A DNA stretch of 58,255 bases, taken from NCBI GenBank assembly GCA_021841025.1, contig JAKBWA010000103.1, forward strand, positions 1 through 58,255, given 5' to 3'. Source of the DNA: Bacillota bacterium. GTDB taxonomy: Bacteria > Bacillota > Sulfobacillia > Sulfobacillales > Sulfobacillaceae. The translations under genes were made by a program, and so were the position numbers. A model generated the notes under the pieces. The model worked only from the letters and a program-made list of their open reading frames with translations. It ran no database searches and was not told the DNA's origin. Within the stretch, counting starts at the first letter, position 1, and each line of letters opens with the position of its first letter. Below are positions 1 to 7,978 of this stretch, one piece after another.

Positions 1-138
1 GAAATTATTCACCAGTTCATCAAAGAGATTGTCGTCGGACATGATACGGTTTCCATTAAGGCGACAATCCCTACGGTGGTGCAATCACCCAGCGTCTCGC
101 CCCAAAACCCCCTGACCGTGACCATGTCTTTGCAGTAA
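1..138 (+). CDS. C-terminal end of a probable large serine recombinase (SpoIVCA-like), cut by the window edge
   Basis: Frame 1 is open from the first base to a TAA at 136-138 and gives 45 residues. The segment has a short hydrophobic/acidic stretch (IKEIVVGHDTVSIKATI) typical of the extreme C-terminus of large serine recombinases, followed by a Pro/Gln/Ser tail. No catalytic domain is visible because the gene starts upstream of the window. The identification rests mainly on position: the gene ends 45 bases before the 3' part of sigK, and in spore formers the recombinase that excises the sigK intervening (skin) element is a large serine recombinase encoded inside that element. The alternative is an unrelated protein end; 45 residues are too few to be sure. 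Confidence 0.5.
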   Translation, partial: EIIHQFIKEIVVGHDTVSIKATIPTVVQSPSVSPQNPLTVTMSLQ

Positions 139-173
139 ATTGGCAATTACTTCCGCAACCTCCTGTCAGTGAC

Positions 174-178
174 AACGA
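174..178 (+). other. Candidate skin-type recombination core inside sigK codons
   Basis: The sigK reading frame can be traced back upstream of the TTG at 183 through codons for S-D-N-E-V-L-M-H-L-R. In Bacillus sigK the join between the two gene halves falls in the matching stretch (I-E-N-E-I-L-M-H/Y-L-R) at a five-base core AATGA. Here the equivalent bases are AACGA at 174-178. Upstream of about residue N, the frame no longer resembles sigma factor sequence and meets a TAA at 57-59, as expected if foreign DNA begins here. The exact crossover point is inferred by analogy. Confidence 0.4.
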
Positions 179-182
179 AGTA

Positions 183-536
183 TTGATGCATCTGCGCAAT
201 CAAAAGAAGCTCAAAAGCGAAATCAGTATTTATAGTCCCATAGGGGTGGATCGTGAAGGTAACGAGATTTTGTTGCTGGACATTTTAGCCAGTGGAGATG
301 AAGTTCCCGACACGGTTGAGGTGAGCATGATTATGGAATGGGTTACAGATTTTGTTTCGAGTTTGACACGCAAAGAACGCCTAGTATTGAGCTTGCGATT
401 TGCCTTGAATGGCCAGGATAGACGGTATACGCAAAAGGAAATTGCACAGAGGTTGGGAATCTCTCGCAGTTACGTTTCCCGTATTGAAAAAAGAGCCGTT
501 GAAAAGATTTTGGCATCTTTAAGCTTACCGACGTGA
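183..536 (+). CDS. 3' part of the sporulation sigma factor sigma-K (SpoIIIC-like fragment)
   Basis: The 117 residues match only the C-terminal half of sigma-E/sigma-K type factors. The start resembles the end of region 2/3 (MHLRNQKK, then PIGVDREGNEI and LLDIL), and residues about 60-117 are a sigma region 4 with helix-turn-helix (TQKEIAQRLGISRSYVSRIEKRA). The complete family is about 235-240 residues, so the promoter-melting regions 1-2 are absent. The annotated TTG has no good ribosome-binding site, which suits a fragment that is not translated alone. A recombinase end sits directly upstream, the arrangement of spoIIIC in skin-interrupted sigK. After excision the fragment would be fused to a 5' half located elsewhere. 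The alternative is a degraded sigma gene, but the reading frame and motifs are intact. Confidence 0.85.
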   Translation: MMHLRNQKKLKSEISIYSPIGVDREGNEILLLDILASGDEVPDTVEVSMIMEWVTDFVSSLTRKERLVLSLRFALNGQDRRYTQKEIAQRLGISRSYVSRIEKRAVEKILASLSLPT

Positions 537-598
537 TGGGGATCTAATCGGTAGCTGGCTAATGGACGCTCAGTGTGAGGAAAAAGTGCCCATCGGGT

Positions 599-636
599 TT
601 GTTACCTTCGCGGAACTATTTGTGCGAAGGTAACAA
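599..636. repeat. 13-bp perfect inverted repeat between convergent sigK fragment and DUF4012 gene
   Basis: Arms 599-611 (TTGTTACCTTCGC) and 624-636 are exact reverse complements around a 12-base loop. The TAG stop of the DUF4012 gene (616-618 read on the minus strand) lies in the loop. There is no clear T-run on either side, so it is not a textbook intrinsic terminator, but its place between convergent genes suggests transcript end formation or 3'-end protection. Confidence 0.5.
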
Positions 637-2448
637 GGAGATAGTCTTATCGGTATAGAGGTTAAATGGCTTCAGATGGTGTCCGTTAACAATGACTGTT
701 TCATGGTCAACTTGAATTCCTGGCTGTTTTTGAATCACATACCGAGACATATTGATGTCTTTGGGGAGCCAATATGTGGCTGTCATTGATTGGGTAGTTG
801 GTGGTTGATGCTTGTTCAAGCGAGCGGGCATCGTTAAGTGATTGCCGAAGACCGTCTTATGGAGTTGAGCGTTAGTGTACGCTTGAGTTACAGCATCTCC
901 TCCTTTCAAGGAGATGAGTCGGGATCCATAAGGAACATAAAAACGCACCCAAGACGAATAAGGAACCACCAGCCAATTGTCAAAAATACCCGTGTTGGTC
1001 CACGTGACAGTCGTGGTTTGACGGTACCGAGAGCCGATTTTTTGGATCCGAGAGGTGATATGGTAATGCATGTAGAAGTTGTCTTTGTGCCCTCCCAGAT
1101 TGTCATCAACGACTTCAAGATAGTCACCATGGACATGGGAGTCGACGGTTCCCGCCCAATTATGGGATTTGGCCATCGCTTCTAGTTGGGGGTTGTTGAA
1201 ATAAAACAATACATTCTTTTGATTCAAAGACTGATAGCCGCCCTGAAAGGTACGTAACAACACAGGGACCGGAGCATGGGCCACTTTATGCAGAATGAAA
1301 TGAATCATCGTACCAATGAATTTCTTTTTAGACCCGGCAGATAAGTGGGAACGCTCTGCAATGTACTCCATTTCATAGTTAGCATTGCTCGATGTAATGC
1401 GTACGTTATGATAGGTTTTGGGCATGGTAATGCCGCCGATATCTTTAAGCAGCGTATCTGCCACCCACGTGTTTACAAATATCACGCCATTCAAGTGAGG
1501 AGCATGCGGCATCGAATTATAAAATTTGTACATCTGTTGCACCGTTGTGGGGACATTGGGCGACCAATTGGAATCCCGTAAGTGCCATATAGGTGTGTAC
1601 ACCCAAGTGTGAATGGGTAAGGGTGCGGGCGGACGGTAGCGAATATGCGACTGTAAACTATAGATGTTATGCGAGTGTATGGGTTGCAGGTGGCCATTTT
1701 GAAAGGTGATATAGCTGTAGGCCGTCATAAAACCGCCGGTAGAGCGAAGTTCTCCCGGATTTTCATACACTAAGAAATAGCGACGCGTACCGTGAGTTGG
1801 AATCATTTTGGTAACCATTGGCAACATTGTCCGTACGTCTTGGATATCTTCTGTAAGCAATTGGCTGTCGTTCTGAAATTGGTGCCAATGACTTGAGGAT
1901 ACCAACCAAGTCGGCAGATTGGTGCGCCCAATCCATTGGTTCCACTGGCTCACGCTAGGATAAAAGATGTTGACGAGTCGATCGATATTAGGCAGTTGTC
2001 GAAACAACGCGGCCTGCAATTGGCTGTGGGATAAGGAAGGATCGGGACGGGTCGGGGTCGCGAATCCAATTGAGCCCAAAATCTGGTTAATGTCTGGCTC
2101 GGCCCGGCGGGTGGACCGGCTCAATACCGCCAGATTTCTTCCTGATAATTCCAGAGAATTCAAGAACGAACTGTGGGGATCCAGAATTCTGAGCGGCCAG
2201 AACGACCAGACCATACTGCGGTACCACTGAGTCGTATCATTTAGATAGGTGATACCCGTGTCAATACTTTGAGTTTGGTGAGTTTTGACGCCAATACCTG
2301 CATATACTGCCGCGGCTCCAAGAGTGGCGGCAGAACCGGCAAACGTCAAAAATGGCAACCCGATGATACCTAGTAAGCCCAGACTTCCTGCTATTAGTCC
2401 TATTCGTAGAGGACGCCTTGTTGACTTCCCGAATTGCGTGCGAATCAC
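616..2448 (-). CDS. DUF4012 family membrane-anchored protein
   Basis: This 610-residue protein has an Arg-rich N-terminus followed by a hydrophobic segment at about residues 14-50 (a signal anchor or two short membrane helices); the rest is predicted to be outside the cell. The central part carries the DUF4012 signature: NPGELRSTGGFMTAY at about 229-243, then a stretch ending in LRDSNWSPNVPT near residues 290-302. DUF4012 proteins are widespread in Gram-positive bacteria and are often near polysaccharide or cell-envelope genes, but their biochemical function is not established. The GTG start at 2448 is preceded by AGGAGAAAGG. The gene stands alone, convergent with the sigK fragment and divergent from the SAM-riboswitch unit. 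I cannot assign a specific role. Confidence 0.8.
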   Translation of the reverse strand: MIRTQFGKSTRRPLRIGLIAGSLGLLGIIGLPFLTFAGSAATLGAAAVYAGIGVKTHQTQSIDTGITYLNDTTQWYRSMVWSFWPLRILDPHSSFLNSLELSGRNLAVLSRSTRRAEPDINQILGSIGFATPTRPDPSLSHSQLQAALFRQLPNIDRLVNIFYPSVSQWNQWIGRTNLPTWLVSSSHWHQFQNDSQLLTEDIQDVRTMLPMVTKMIPTHGTRRYFLVYENPGELRSTGGFMTAYSYITFQNGHLQPIHSHNIYSLQSHIRYRPPAPLPIHTWVYTPIWHLRDSNWSPNVPTTVQQMYKFYNSMPHAPHLNGVIFVNTWVADTLLKDIGGITMPKTYHNVRITSSNANYEMEYIAERSHLSAGSKKKFIGTMIHFILHKVAHAPVPVLLRTFQGGYQSLNQKNVLFYFNNPQLEAMAKSHNWAGTVDSHVHGDYLEVVDDNLGGHKDNFYMHYHITSRIQKIGSRYRQTTTVTWTNTGIFDNWLVVPYSSWVRFYVPYGSRLISLKGGDAVTQAYTNAQLHKTVFGNHLTMPARLNKHQPPTTQSMTATYWLPKDINMSRYVIQKQPGIQVDHETVIVNGHHLKPFNLYTDKTISLLPSHK

Positions 2449-2512
2449 CCTTTCTCCTGTCTTGAAGTACTACCTCGCTTTTTCGTTGCTTAACATAATA
2501 TGCTTCATGACT

Positions 2513-2541
2513 ATGATGAGATTATCGTCTGATTTCGTCAA
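2513..2541 (-). promoter_or_regulatory. Candidate sigma-A promoter for the DUF4012 gene
   Basis: On the minus strand a TTGACG (complement of 2536-2541) is followed after 17 bases by CATCAT (complement of 2513-2518). The -35 matches 5/6 and the -10 4/6 to consensus, and the start point would fall about 60 bases before the GTG start. Based on consensus matching only. Confidence 0.35.
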
Positions 2542-3068
2542 CATTCTCCCGAACATTGCCAAGCATTGGCGAATAGCAATAGCTCTTCCGTCAGACTCCA
2601 AAAGAACTCATTCCTCTCCGAGATGGGGGAGTGCCGAGACCCGGCGCGGCAATGCTACCAAACCATGTTTAGCGATTCAGGCCCCTTGCCCGGAGTGTGG
2701 TATCCTGTCGCCATACTATATTGGGGAGGGTACGGAATCACGCCAAAAGGTCCTGGCAAAGGGAATACTCGGAAAGCAGCACAAGATTGACAAGGATTAA
2801 GAAATAAGAAGAACGAGAGCGTTGTCTCCTTTCCTTGTGATTACGCTTTAGCCCCGACCGATGCTGGCTATCCATGGGGTGTAGTCATGTTAAGAGGTTG
2901 AGTCTAATCGCGCAAGACTACCCAGGCAAGATCACGGTCAATGAGTTTTTGCTAAGAAGTAGTCCATTCTTGATAAATGGCTTCGGAAGAACTCTTTAAG
3001 AAAGTGGGCCTGTCGAAATGGTTAAAGAGGGTATATCTAGATCAGCTTGCGAAAGAATAAAGATGACG
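2542..3068. other. Non-coding gap between divergent genes
   Basis: No supported gene is visible in this stretch. Two overlapping plus-strand reading frames end near 2790-2800. One contains a CPEC dipeptide pair that looks zinc-finger-like, but it has only one such pair, no ribosome-binding site at a plausible start and no family resemblance. The part after 2820 is AT-richer and leads into the promoter region of the SAM-riboswitch transcript. Confidence 0.4.
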
Positions 3069-3097
3069 TTGCACATTTTTGTGAGATATGGTAGAGT
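3069..3097 (+). promoter_or_regulatory. Candidate promoter of the SAM-riboswitch transcript
   Basis: TTGCAC at 3069-3074 and TAGAGT at 3092-3097 are separated by 17 bases, and the start point would be about 12-15 bases before the aptamer. The hexamers are only moderate matches, so support comes mostly from spacing and placement. Confidence 0.35.
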
Positions 3098-3115
3098 GCG
3101 ATTTATCATTAACAC

Positions 3116-3226
3116 CTCTTATCGAGAGTGGCGGAGGGACTGGCCCGATGAAGCCCGGCAACCCCTAGACAGAAGGTCGTCTAGTTGGTGCCAATTCCTG
3201 AAAGACCAGGTCTTTCAAGATGAGAG
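3116..3226 (+). promoter_or_regulatory. SAM-I riboswitch (S-box) aptamer
   Basis: The segment has the S-box hallmarks in order: closing helix P1 formed by CTCTTATC (3116-3123) and GATGAGAG (3219-3226), the GAGGGACTGGCCC block, the invariant GATGAAGCCCGGCAACC region (3147-3163), and the GGTGCCAATTCC element (3187-3198) ahead of P4. It lies directly upstream of a transsulfuration enzyme gene and is followed by a terminator. S-box RNAs bind S-adenosylmethionine and then favour termination, so expression is expected when SAM is low. Identification is from conserved sequence; the fold was not computed. Confidence 0.93.
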
Positions 3227-3242
3227 GGAATGGGTACCGCCA

Positions 3243-3267
3243 CCCTCCCTCGATGGGAGGATTTTTT
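3243..3267 (+). terminator. Riboswitch-controlled intrinsic terminator
   Basis: CCTCCC at 3244-3249 pairs with GGGAGG at 3255-3260 around a five-base loop, followed by six T (3262-3267). It lies between the SAM aptamer and the ribosome-binding site of the downstream gene, the expected place for the attenuator of an S-box leader. Confidence 0.85.
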
Positions 3268-3287
3268 AGTCACAAGGAGGCGTTACC

Positions 3288-4520
3288 GTGGGCCAAAAGT
3301 CTTGGCATAGAAATACGCTTTTAGTGCATGCTGGCACTCCTCGGTTAGAACCAATCCAACCAACAGCCCTGCCGATTTTCCCGTCTACCACTTATCAGTC
3401 TCAATCCGCGGAGAAGCTAGATCAGCTAATGGCCGGGGAAATACCGGGATTTTCTTATGCGCGGCATGGCAATCCTAATGTGCAAGCTTTGGTGGAGGCC
3501 GTAAAGGAACTGGAAGAAGCAAAAACCGGGATTGCCACATCATCCGGTATGGCCGCCATTGACGCTGCCTTGTATGCTACACATGTTCAGCCCGGTGATG
3601 CGGTTTTGATAAGCCAGGATGTATACGGCGCCTCCCTAAATCTCGTAGGCACAATTTGGGCTGAAGCAGGGGTCAGGGCGATTGCTGCAGACTTTACCGA
3701 TTTAACACGTTTCGAGCAATTGCTGAAGGAATACAAGCCACGAAGCGTCCTTATGGAGACGTTGTCCAATCCGTTATTGAAGGTCCTAGATTTACCCCGG
3801 ATTACCGAATTAGTACACACGAACGAGGCTCAACTTATTGTAGACAATACCTTTACCACACCTTTAATTATGCAGCCTTTGGTCTTTGGGGCGGATATTG
3901 TGGTCCATAGCGGAACCAAGTACTTCGGAGGTCATGGTGATGCTATGGGTGGCATTGTCGTGGCTCGCCAAGAGTATCATGATCGGTTGTTGCAGTACTT
4001 AAAACTGCGGGGGGCCGTCTTAGGACCGTTCGAGGCATGGCTTATCCATCGTGGTTTGAGAACGTTAGGGGTGCGGTTTGAAAGGCAGTGTCAGAATGCT
4101 GCCCAAATAGCGGAATCATTGCGCCGATCGCAATCATTCCCGCGCGTGTTTTATCCTTTGTTGCGTGATCATCCAACCTATTCGACTGCAAAGAGGCTAT
4201 TGCCATCCGCATTAGGTGGAGCGGTTGTAACGTTGGATTTAGGGGGAAGTAAAGAGACGGTGTTTCGTTTTTTGAACCATTTGCAGCTCGTGGCTTCGGC
4301 CACGACTGTCGGCGATATTTATACTCTTTGCCTCTATCCCGTTGTAGCCTCACACCGGAATCAAACCTCTGAGGAAAGGGCCAACATGGGAATTACCGAC
4401 AGCATGGTCCGCGTGTCGGTGGGGTTGGAGGATCCACAGGATATCGTTGCAGATTTGATTCAAGCAGCCAAATGCGCCCATGAGCATCAAGATGACTCGG
4501 TGGTAATGCAACAAGACTAG
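3288..4520 (+). CDS. Cys/Met metabolism PLP-dependent enzyme (cystathionine gamma-synthase / O-acyl-homoserine sulfhydrylase type)
   Basis: This 410-residue protein belongs to the trans-sulfuration fold-type I PLP enzymes, which interconvert homoserine esters, cystathionine, cysteine and homocysteine. Visible motifs are FSYARHGNPNVQALVEAV near residue 53 (Y-R-NP cofactor contact), SSGMAAIDAAL near 83, LSNPLLKVLDLP near 163, and the PLP lysine region HSGTKYFGGHGDAMGG near 206-221. The GTG start at 3288 has AAGGAGG seven bases upstream. The SAM-I riboswitch points to a biosynthetic role in methionine/cysteine supply. The exact reaction (gamma-synthase, beta-lyase or direct sulfhydrylation) cannot be fixed from sequence by eye. 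The gene ends in a bidirectional terminator. Confidence 0.88.
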   Translation: MGQKSWHRNTLLVHAGTPRLEPIQPTALPIFPSTTYQSQSAEKLDQLMAGEIPGFSYARHGNPNVQALVEAVKELEEAKTGIATSSGMAAIDAALYATHVQPGDAVLISQDVYGASLNLVGTIWAEAGVRAIAADFTDLTRFEQLLKEYKPRSVLMETLSNPLLKVLDLPRITELVHTNEAQLIVDNTFTTPLIMQPLVFGADIVVHSGTKYFGGHGDAMGGIVVARQEYHDRLLQYLKLRGAVLGPFEAWLIHRGLRTLGVRFERQCQNAAQIAESLRRSQSFPRVFYPLLRDHPTYSTAKRLLPSALGGAVVTLDLGGSKETVFRFLNHLQLVASATTVGDIYTLCLYPVVASHRNQTSEERANMGITDSMVRVSVGLEDPQDIVADLIQAAKCAHEHQDDSVVMQQD

Positions 4521-4542
4521 GCGAAAGATGCCTAGTCTTGTT
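4510..4542. terminator. Bidirectional terminator whose arms encode the ends of two convergent genes
   Basis: AACAAGACTAGGC (4510-4522) and its exact reverse complement (4530-4542) form a 13-bp stem with a 7-base loop. The TAG stop of the PLP enzyme (4518-4520) is in one arm and the TAG stop of the Rieske gene (4532-4534, minus strand) in the other. Because of the symmetry both proteins end in Gln-Asp. The 3' side is followed by a T-rich run (TTGTTCTATCTC) rather than a perfect T-tract. Confidence 0.65.
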
Positions 4543-4849
4543 CTATCTCAATAAAGATCTCGTTGCCTTCGGTCTTGACTGGATACGTTCGAATTGGAGA
4601 AGTCGCGGGAAAATGCCGAGCTTCACCTGTTCGCACATCAAATTGTCCTCCGTGCCGCGGACAATGAATGACATATCCCTTTAGGTCGCCTTCAGACAAT
4701 GATGCTTCGGCGTGAGAACACAAATCATCCGTGGCATACAACTGATTCTTCGCTCGGTATAAAGCAATGTCCTCATTGTTGACTACGACCAACAGCGGAT
4801 TGTGCTGTTTAAGTTCCTCCATCGAAGCAACATGAACCCATTTTGCCAA
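4532..4849 (-). CDS. Rieske-type [2Fe-2S] ferredoxin in the suf operon
   Basis: This 105-residue soluble protein has a Rieske fold. The cluster ligands are C44 and H46 in the motif CSH, and C63 and H66 in CPRH, followed by GGQFDVRTGEA. There is no membrane segment, so it resembles the small Rieske ferredoxins that serve non-heme oxygenases or nitrite reductases. It is the last gene of the suf operon, starting directly after the sufB stop, which suggests a role in electron supply or Fe-S assembly; small Rieske proteins also accompany suf genes in actinobacteria. Its partner is not known. Confidence 0.85.
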   Translation of the reverse strand: MAKWVHVASMEELKQHNPLLVVVNNEDIALYRAKNQLYATDDLCSHAEASLSEGDLKGYVIHCPRHGGQFDVRTGEARHFPATSPIRTYPVKTEGNEIFIEIEQD

Positions 4850-6250
4850 TTAGCCAATGGCTCCTTCCATCTCAAACTTGATGAGGCGATTCATTTCCAC
4901 CGCGAATTCCATGGGCAATTCCCGTGTAAAGGGTTCAATGAACCCTAGAATGATAAGCCGTGTGGCTTCTTCTTCGTTTAAGCCCCGAGCTTGCAGGTAG
5001 AAGAGCTGTTCCTCGCTGACTTTAGTCACCGTAGCTTCGTGCTCCATTTGGGCGTGACTGGTTTCCATCTCGCTATAGGGTAAAGTGTCATTAACCGATG
5101 TGTCATCCATCAATAATGTGTCGCACTTAACGTTGGACTTAGCACCGATAGCCGTTTTATCAAAATGAACCAATCCGCGATAGGTGGTTTTGCCTCCATG
5201 TTGGCTAATGGACTTAGAGACAATGGTTGAGGTGGTATTGGGCGCTAGGTGAATCATCTTGGCACCGGTGTCTTGGTGTTGGTTGTGTCCGGCAACGGCA
5301 ATGGAGAGTACGCTTCCCTTTGCTCCCTCGCCCATGAGATAAACAGATGGATACTTCATGGTCGCTTTCGATCCAATATTTCCATCCACCCATTCCATGG
5401 TGGCGTTGTTGTAAGCAATAGCCCGTTTGGTCACTAAATTGTAAACGTTCGAAGCCCAATTCTGTACGGTGGTGTATCGCATCCGGGCATTGTCTTTAAC
5501 AATAATTTCCACCACCGCTGAGTGCAATGACTCCGAGTTGTAACTGGGTGCCGTACAACCCTCTACGTAATGTCCGAAGGAATCATCTTCGGCAATGATT
5601 AAGGTCCGCTCAAATTGTCCCATATTCTCGGAGTTAATCCGGAAGTAGGCTTGTAACGGAATGTCGGTTTTGACGCCCTTCGGAATATAAACGAAGGATC
5701 CTCCGGACCATACGGCAGAATTCAAAGCCGCAAATTTGTTGTCTTCGGGAGGAATGACGGTGCCGAAATACTCTCGCAGTAACTCCGGATATTCACGAAG
5801 AGCCGAATCGGTGTCCATGAATATAATACCCTTTTCCTCCAAATCCTTGCGAATGGAGTGATAAACCACTTCCGATTCATATTGAGCCGAAACACCGGCC
5901 AGGAATTTTCTTTCTGCTTCCGGGATCCCCAAACGTTCAAAGGTATCCTTAATAGCTTGAGGCACATCATCCCATGTTCGCCCTTGATTTTCTGAGGGCT
6001 TAACATAGTAAATGATATCGTCAAAATTCAGCTTCGAAAGATTGGCGCCCCAGTTTGGCATTGGTTTCTGATAAAAAACATCGAGCGCATGAAGGCGAAA
6101 GTCTAACATCCACTTGGGTTCTTGCTTTATTCTGGAGATTTCCTCCACTGTCTTGCGGTGAAGTCCCTGCTGAAATTTCAAAATCCCGACGTCACCATCG
6201 TTAAATCCGTACTGATAATCTTCGTTGATGATTGTTGACTTGCTTGCCAT
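4850..6250 (-). CDS. sufB: SufB, Fe-S cluster assembly scaffold protein
   Basis: SufB forms a scaffold with SufC and SufD on which Fe-S clusters are built from persulfide sulfur. The protein is 466 residues, the usual SufB length of 460-480. It carries family blocks such as [20 protein letters not shown] near residue 180, the [16 protein letters not shown] motif near 418-433 and [15 protein letters not shown] near the end. I chose the ATG at 6250 (MASKST) because GGAGGG lies seven bases upstream; a longer start at 6283 lacks such a site. It follows sufU by 85 bases. The distance from sufD in the operon is the standard Bacillus order sufCDSUB. Confidence 0.95.
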   Translation of the reverse strand: MASKSTIINEDYQYGFNDGDVGILKFQQGLHRKTVEEISRIKQEPKWMLDFRLHALDVFYQKPMPNWGANLSKLNFDDIIYYVKPSENQGRTWDDVPQAIKDTFERLGIPEAERKFLAGVSAQYESEVVYHSIRKDLEEKGIIFMDTDSALREYPELLREYFGTVIPPEDNKFAALNSAVWSGGSFVYIPKGVKTDIPLQAYFRINSENMGQFERTLIIAEDDSFGHYVEGCTAPSYNSESLHSAVVEIIVKDNARMRYTTVQNWASNVYNLVTKRAIAYNNATMEWVDGNIGSKATMKYPSVYLMGEGAKGSVLSIAVAGHNQHQDTGAKMIHLAPNTTSTIVSKSISQHGGKTTYRGLVHFDKTAIGAKSNVKCDTLLMDDTSVNDTLPYSEMETSHAQMEHEATVTKVSEEQLFYLQARGLNEEEATRLIILGFIEPFTRELPMEFAVEMNRLIKFEMEGAIG

Positions 6251-6335
6251 TGAAATCCCTCCTCGATGAACTCTTGAACTCATAGGCTATGGCCTTTCTC
6301 TTACTGAGTGCCTTAGAATGCTCACTCTTGTCCGG

Positions 6336-6758
6336 TTAGGTGGCCGAATCGGTCATAGCTTTCTCCAGAGCATTATGCGCCAATGTTGCACATTTCACGC
6401 GGCTGGGAAATTGCGACACACCGTGCAGTGCTTCCAAATCGCCTAAAGAAACGGACGACTGCCCGCCGGTAACGAAGTTCTTAAAATTTGACGTCAAAGC
6501 CAGAGCTTCGTCTATAGTTTTGCCTTTAATGGCTTCCGTCAACATTGATGCTGACGCCATACTAATGGAACATCCCTGTCCGCTAAACCGGATGTCCTGG
6601 ATCCTGCCTTCGTTTATGGCTAGTTCCAGTTGAATTTGATCACCGCAGGTCGGGTTCAGCAATCCGACACTTTTCGTTGGGTGTTCCAAATGACCGTAAT
6701 TTCTTGGCGACTGATTATGGTCCAAGATTGTTTCGCGGTAGATGTCATCAAGGTTCAT
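6336..6758 (-). CDS. sufU: SufU, zinc-dependent sulfur transfer protein
   Basis: This 140-residue IscU/SufU-family protein accepts sulfur from the SufS cysteine desulfurase and passes it to the SufBCD scaffold. The conserved cysteines are at 38 (NPTCGDQ), 63 (GQGCSIS) and 123 (SRVKCATL), with Asp40 beside the first. A stretch between the second and third cysteines longer than in IscU (EAIKGKTIDEA onward) is typical of SufU. The ATG overlaps the sufS stop by four bases (ATGA), indicating translational coupling. Confidence 0.93.
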   Translation of the reverse strand: MNLDDIYRETILDHNQSPRNYGHLEHPTKSVGLLNPTCGDQIQLELAINEGRIQDIRFSGQGCSISMASASMLTEAIKGKTIDEALALTSNFKNFVTGGQSSVSLGDLEALHGVSQFPSRVKCATLAHNALEKAMTDSAT

Positions 6759-7978
6759 CGTTTAAAGTACCTCTTTGTCGCCTCAATGGCGTCCACAAGA
6801 ACGTCAATGTCTCGATCGCTGTTATACAGATAGAAACTGGCGCGTGCAGTAGACCCAACGTCCAACCAGTGCATTAAGGGTTGGGCGCAGTGATGGCCGG
6901 CACGAATTGCGATTCCGTGCGCATCAAGCACCTGTGATACGTCATGAGGGTGGATTCCTGAAATATTAAATGCCACAACGCTGGTTCGCGGATAAGCTGG
7001 ACCATAGACTGTAACTCCAGAAATGTTGGCTAATTTGCGGTAGGCTTCTTCGGCTAGACCACGGCTGTGTTCTTCAATCCGGGACATGCCCAGAGAATTG
7101 AGGTAGTCGACCGCAGCCCCCAGGCCAATGGCCCCGGCAATATGAGGTGTTCCCCCTTCGAACTTTGCAGGCAGTTCGGCCCATGTCGCATCTTCTCGGT
7201 CCACATAGGCAATCATTTCGCCTCCGAATACCACTGGATCGGCTGCTTCCAACAAGGCTTCCTTTCCCCACAAAACGCCAATACCAGTCGGGCCCAACAT
7301 CTTGTGGCCCGAAAAGGCGAGAAAATCTATATCCGAATTTTGGACGTCTGTGGGCTGGTGAGGAACAGACTGGGCCCCATCAACAACCATAATAGCCCCC
7401 ACCTCGTGAGCCAGTTTAGCCACCTGGCTTATGGGATTTATCGTCCCCAGAACATTTGATACTTGGGACAACGTGACAATCCGTGTTCGGTCATTGATAA
7501 GATGTCTTACGGCATCGACAGAAATTGTTCCATCTCGATTGAGATCGATATAACGTAAAAGAGCTCCTACGCGCTTGGCCAGTTGCTGCCAGGGGATAAT
7601 ATTGGAATGGTGTTCCATGGGTGAAAGCACGATTTCGTCTCCTGCTTCCAAAAATTTGTCACCCCATGCTCGAGCAATCGTGTTGAGGCTTTCCGTAGTG
7701 CCCCGAGTAAATATAACCTCACGGGGGGAACTGGCGTTAATGAATTGGGCAATCTTTTCGCGAGCCTCTTCCATAGCCACCGTAGCCTCCTCCGCCAACG
7801 TATGGACACTTCGCAAAACATTGGCATTAGAGATTTCGTAATAGCGCCGAATGCTGTCAATGACTACTTGGGGCTTTTGGGAGGTGGCGGCGGAGTCCAG
7901 ATATGTGAGTCGATGGCCATTGATTTGCCGCTTGAGAATGGGAAAGTCTTCTGTGATATCAACCAGTGCCGTAATCAT
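6755..7978 (-). CDS. sufS: SufS, cysteine desulfurase
   Basis: SufS is a PLP enzyme that removes sulfur from cysteine as a persulfide for Fe-S assembly. The protein has YLDSAATSQKP near the N-terminus, TRGTTESLN near residue 86, the PLP-lysine motif FSGHKMLGPTGIGVLWG and the persulfide cysteine in AGHHCAQPLM near the C-terminus. The start was set at ATG 7978 because it overlaps the sufD stop as ATGA and has AAGGAAG upstream; this gives 407 residues, the normal length. It overlaps sufU at the other end, so sufD-S-U are coupled. Confidence 0.95.
   Translation of the reverse strand: MITALVDITEDFPILKRQINGHRLTYLDSAATSQKPQVVIDSIRRYYEISNANVLRSVHTLAEEATVAMEEAREKIAQFINASSPREVIFTRGTTESLNTIARAWGDKFLEAGDEIVLSPMEHHSNIIPWQQLAKRVGALLRYIDLNRDGTISVDAVRHLINDRTRIVTLSQVSNVLGTINPISQVAKLAHEVGAIMVVDGAQSVPHQPTDVQNSDIDFLAFSGHKMLGPTGIGVLWGKEALLEAADPVVFGGEMIAYVDREDATWAELPAKFEGGTPHIAGAIGLGAAVDYLNSLGMSRIEEHSRGLAEEAYRKLANISGVTVYGPAYPRTSVVAFNISGIHPHDVSQVLDAHGIAIRAGHHCAQPLMHWLDVGSTARASFYLYNSDRDIDVLVDAIEATKRYFKR

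Noticed and set aside
2285-2800. Plus-strand frame ending with APCPECGIL, zinc-finger-like
   Set aside because: Most of it is antisense to the DUF4012 gene, it has only one CxxC pair and no usable start signal in the intergenic part.
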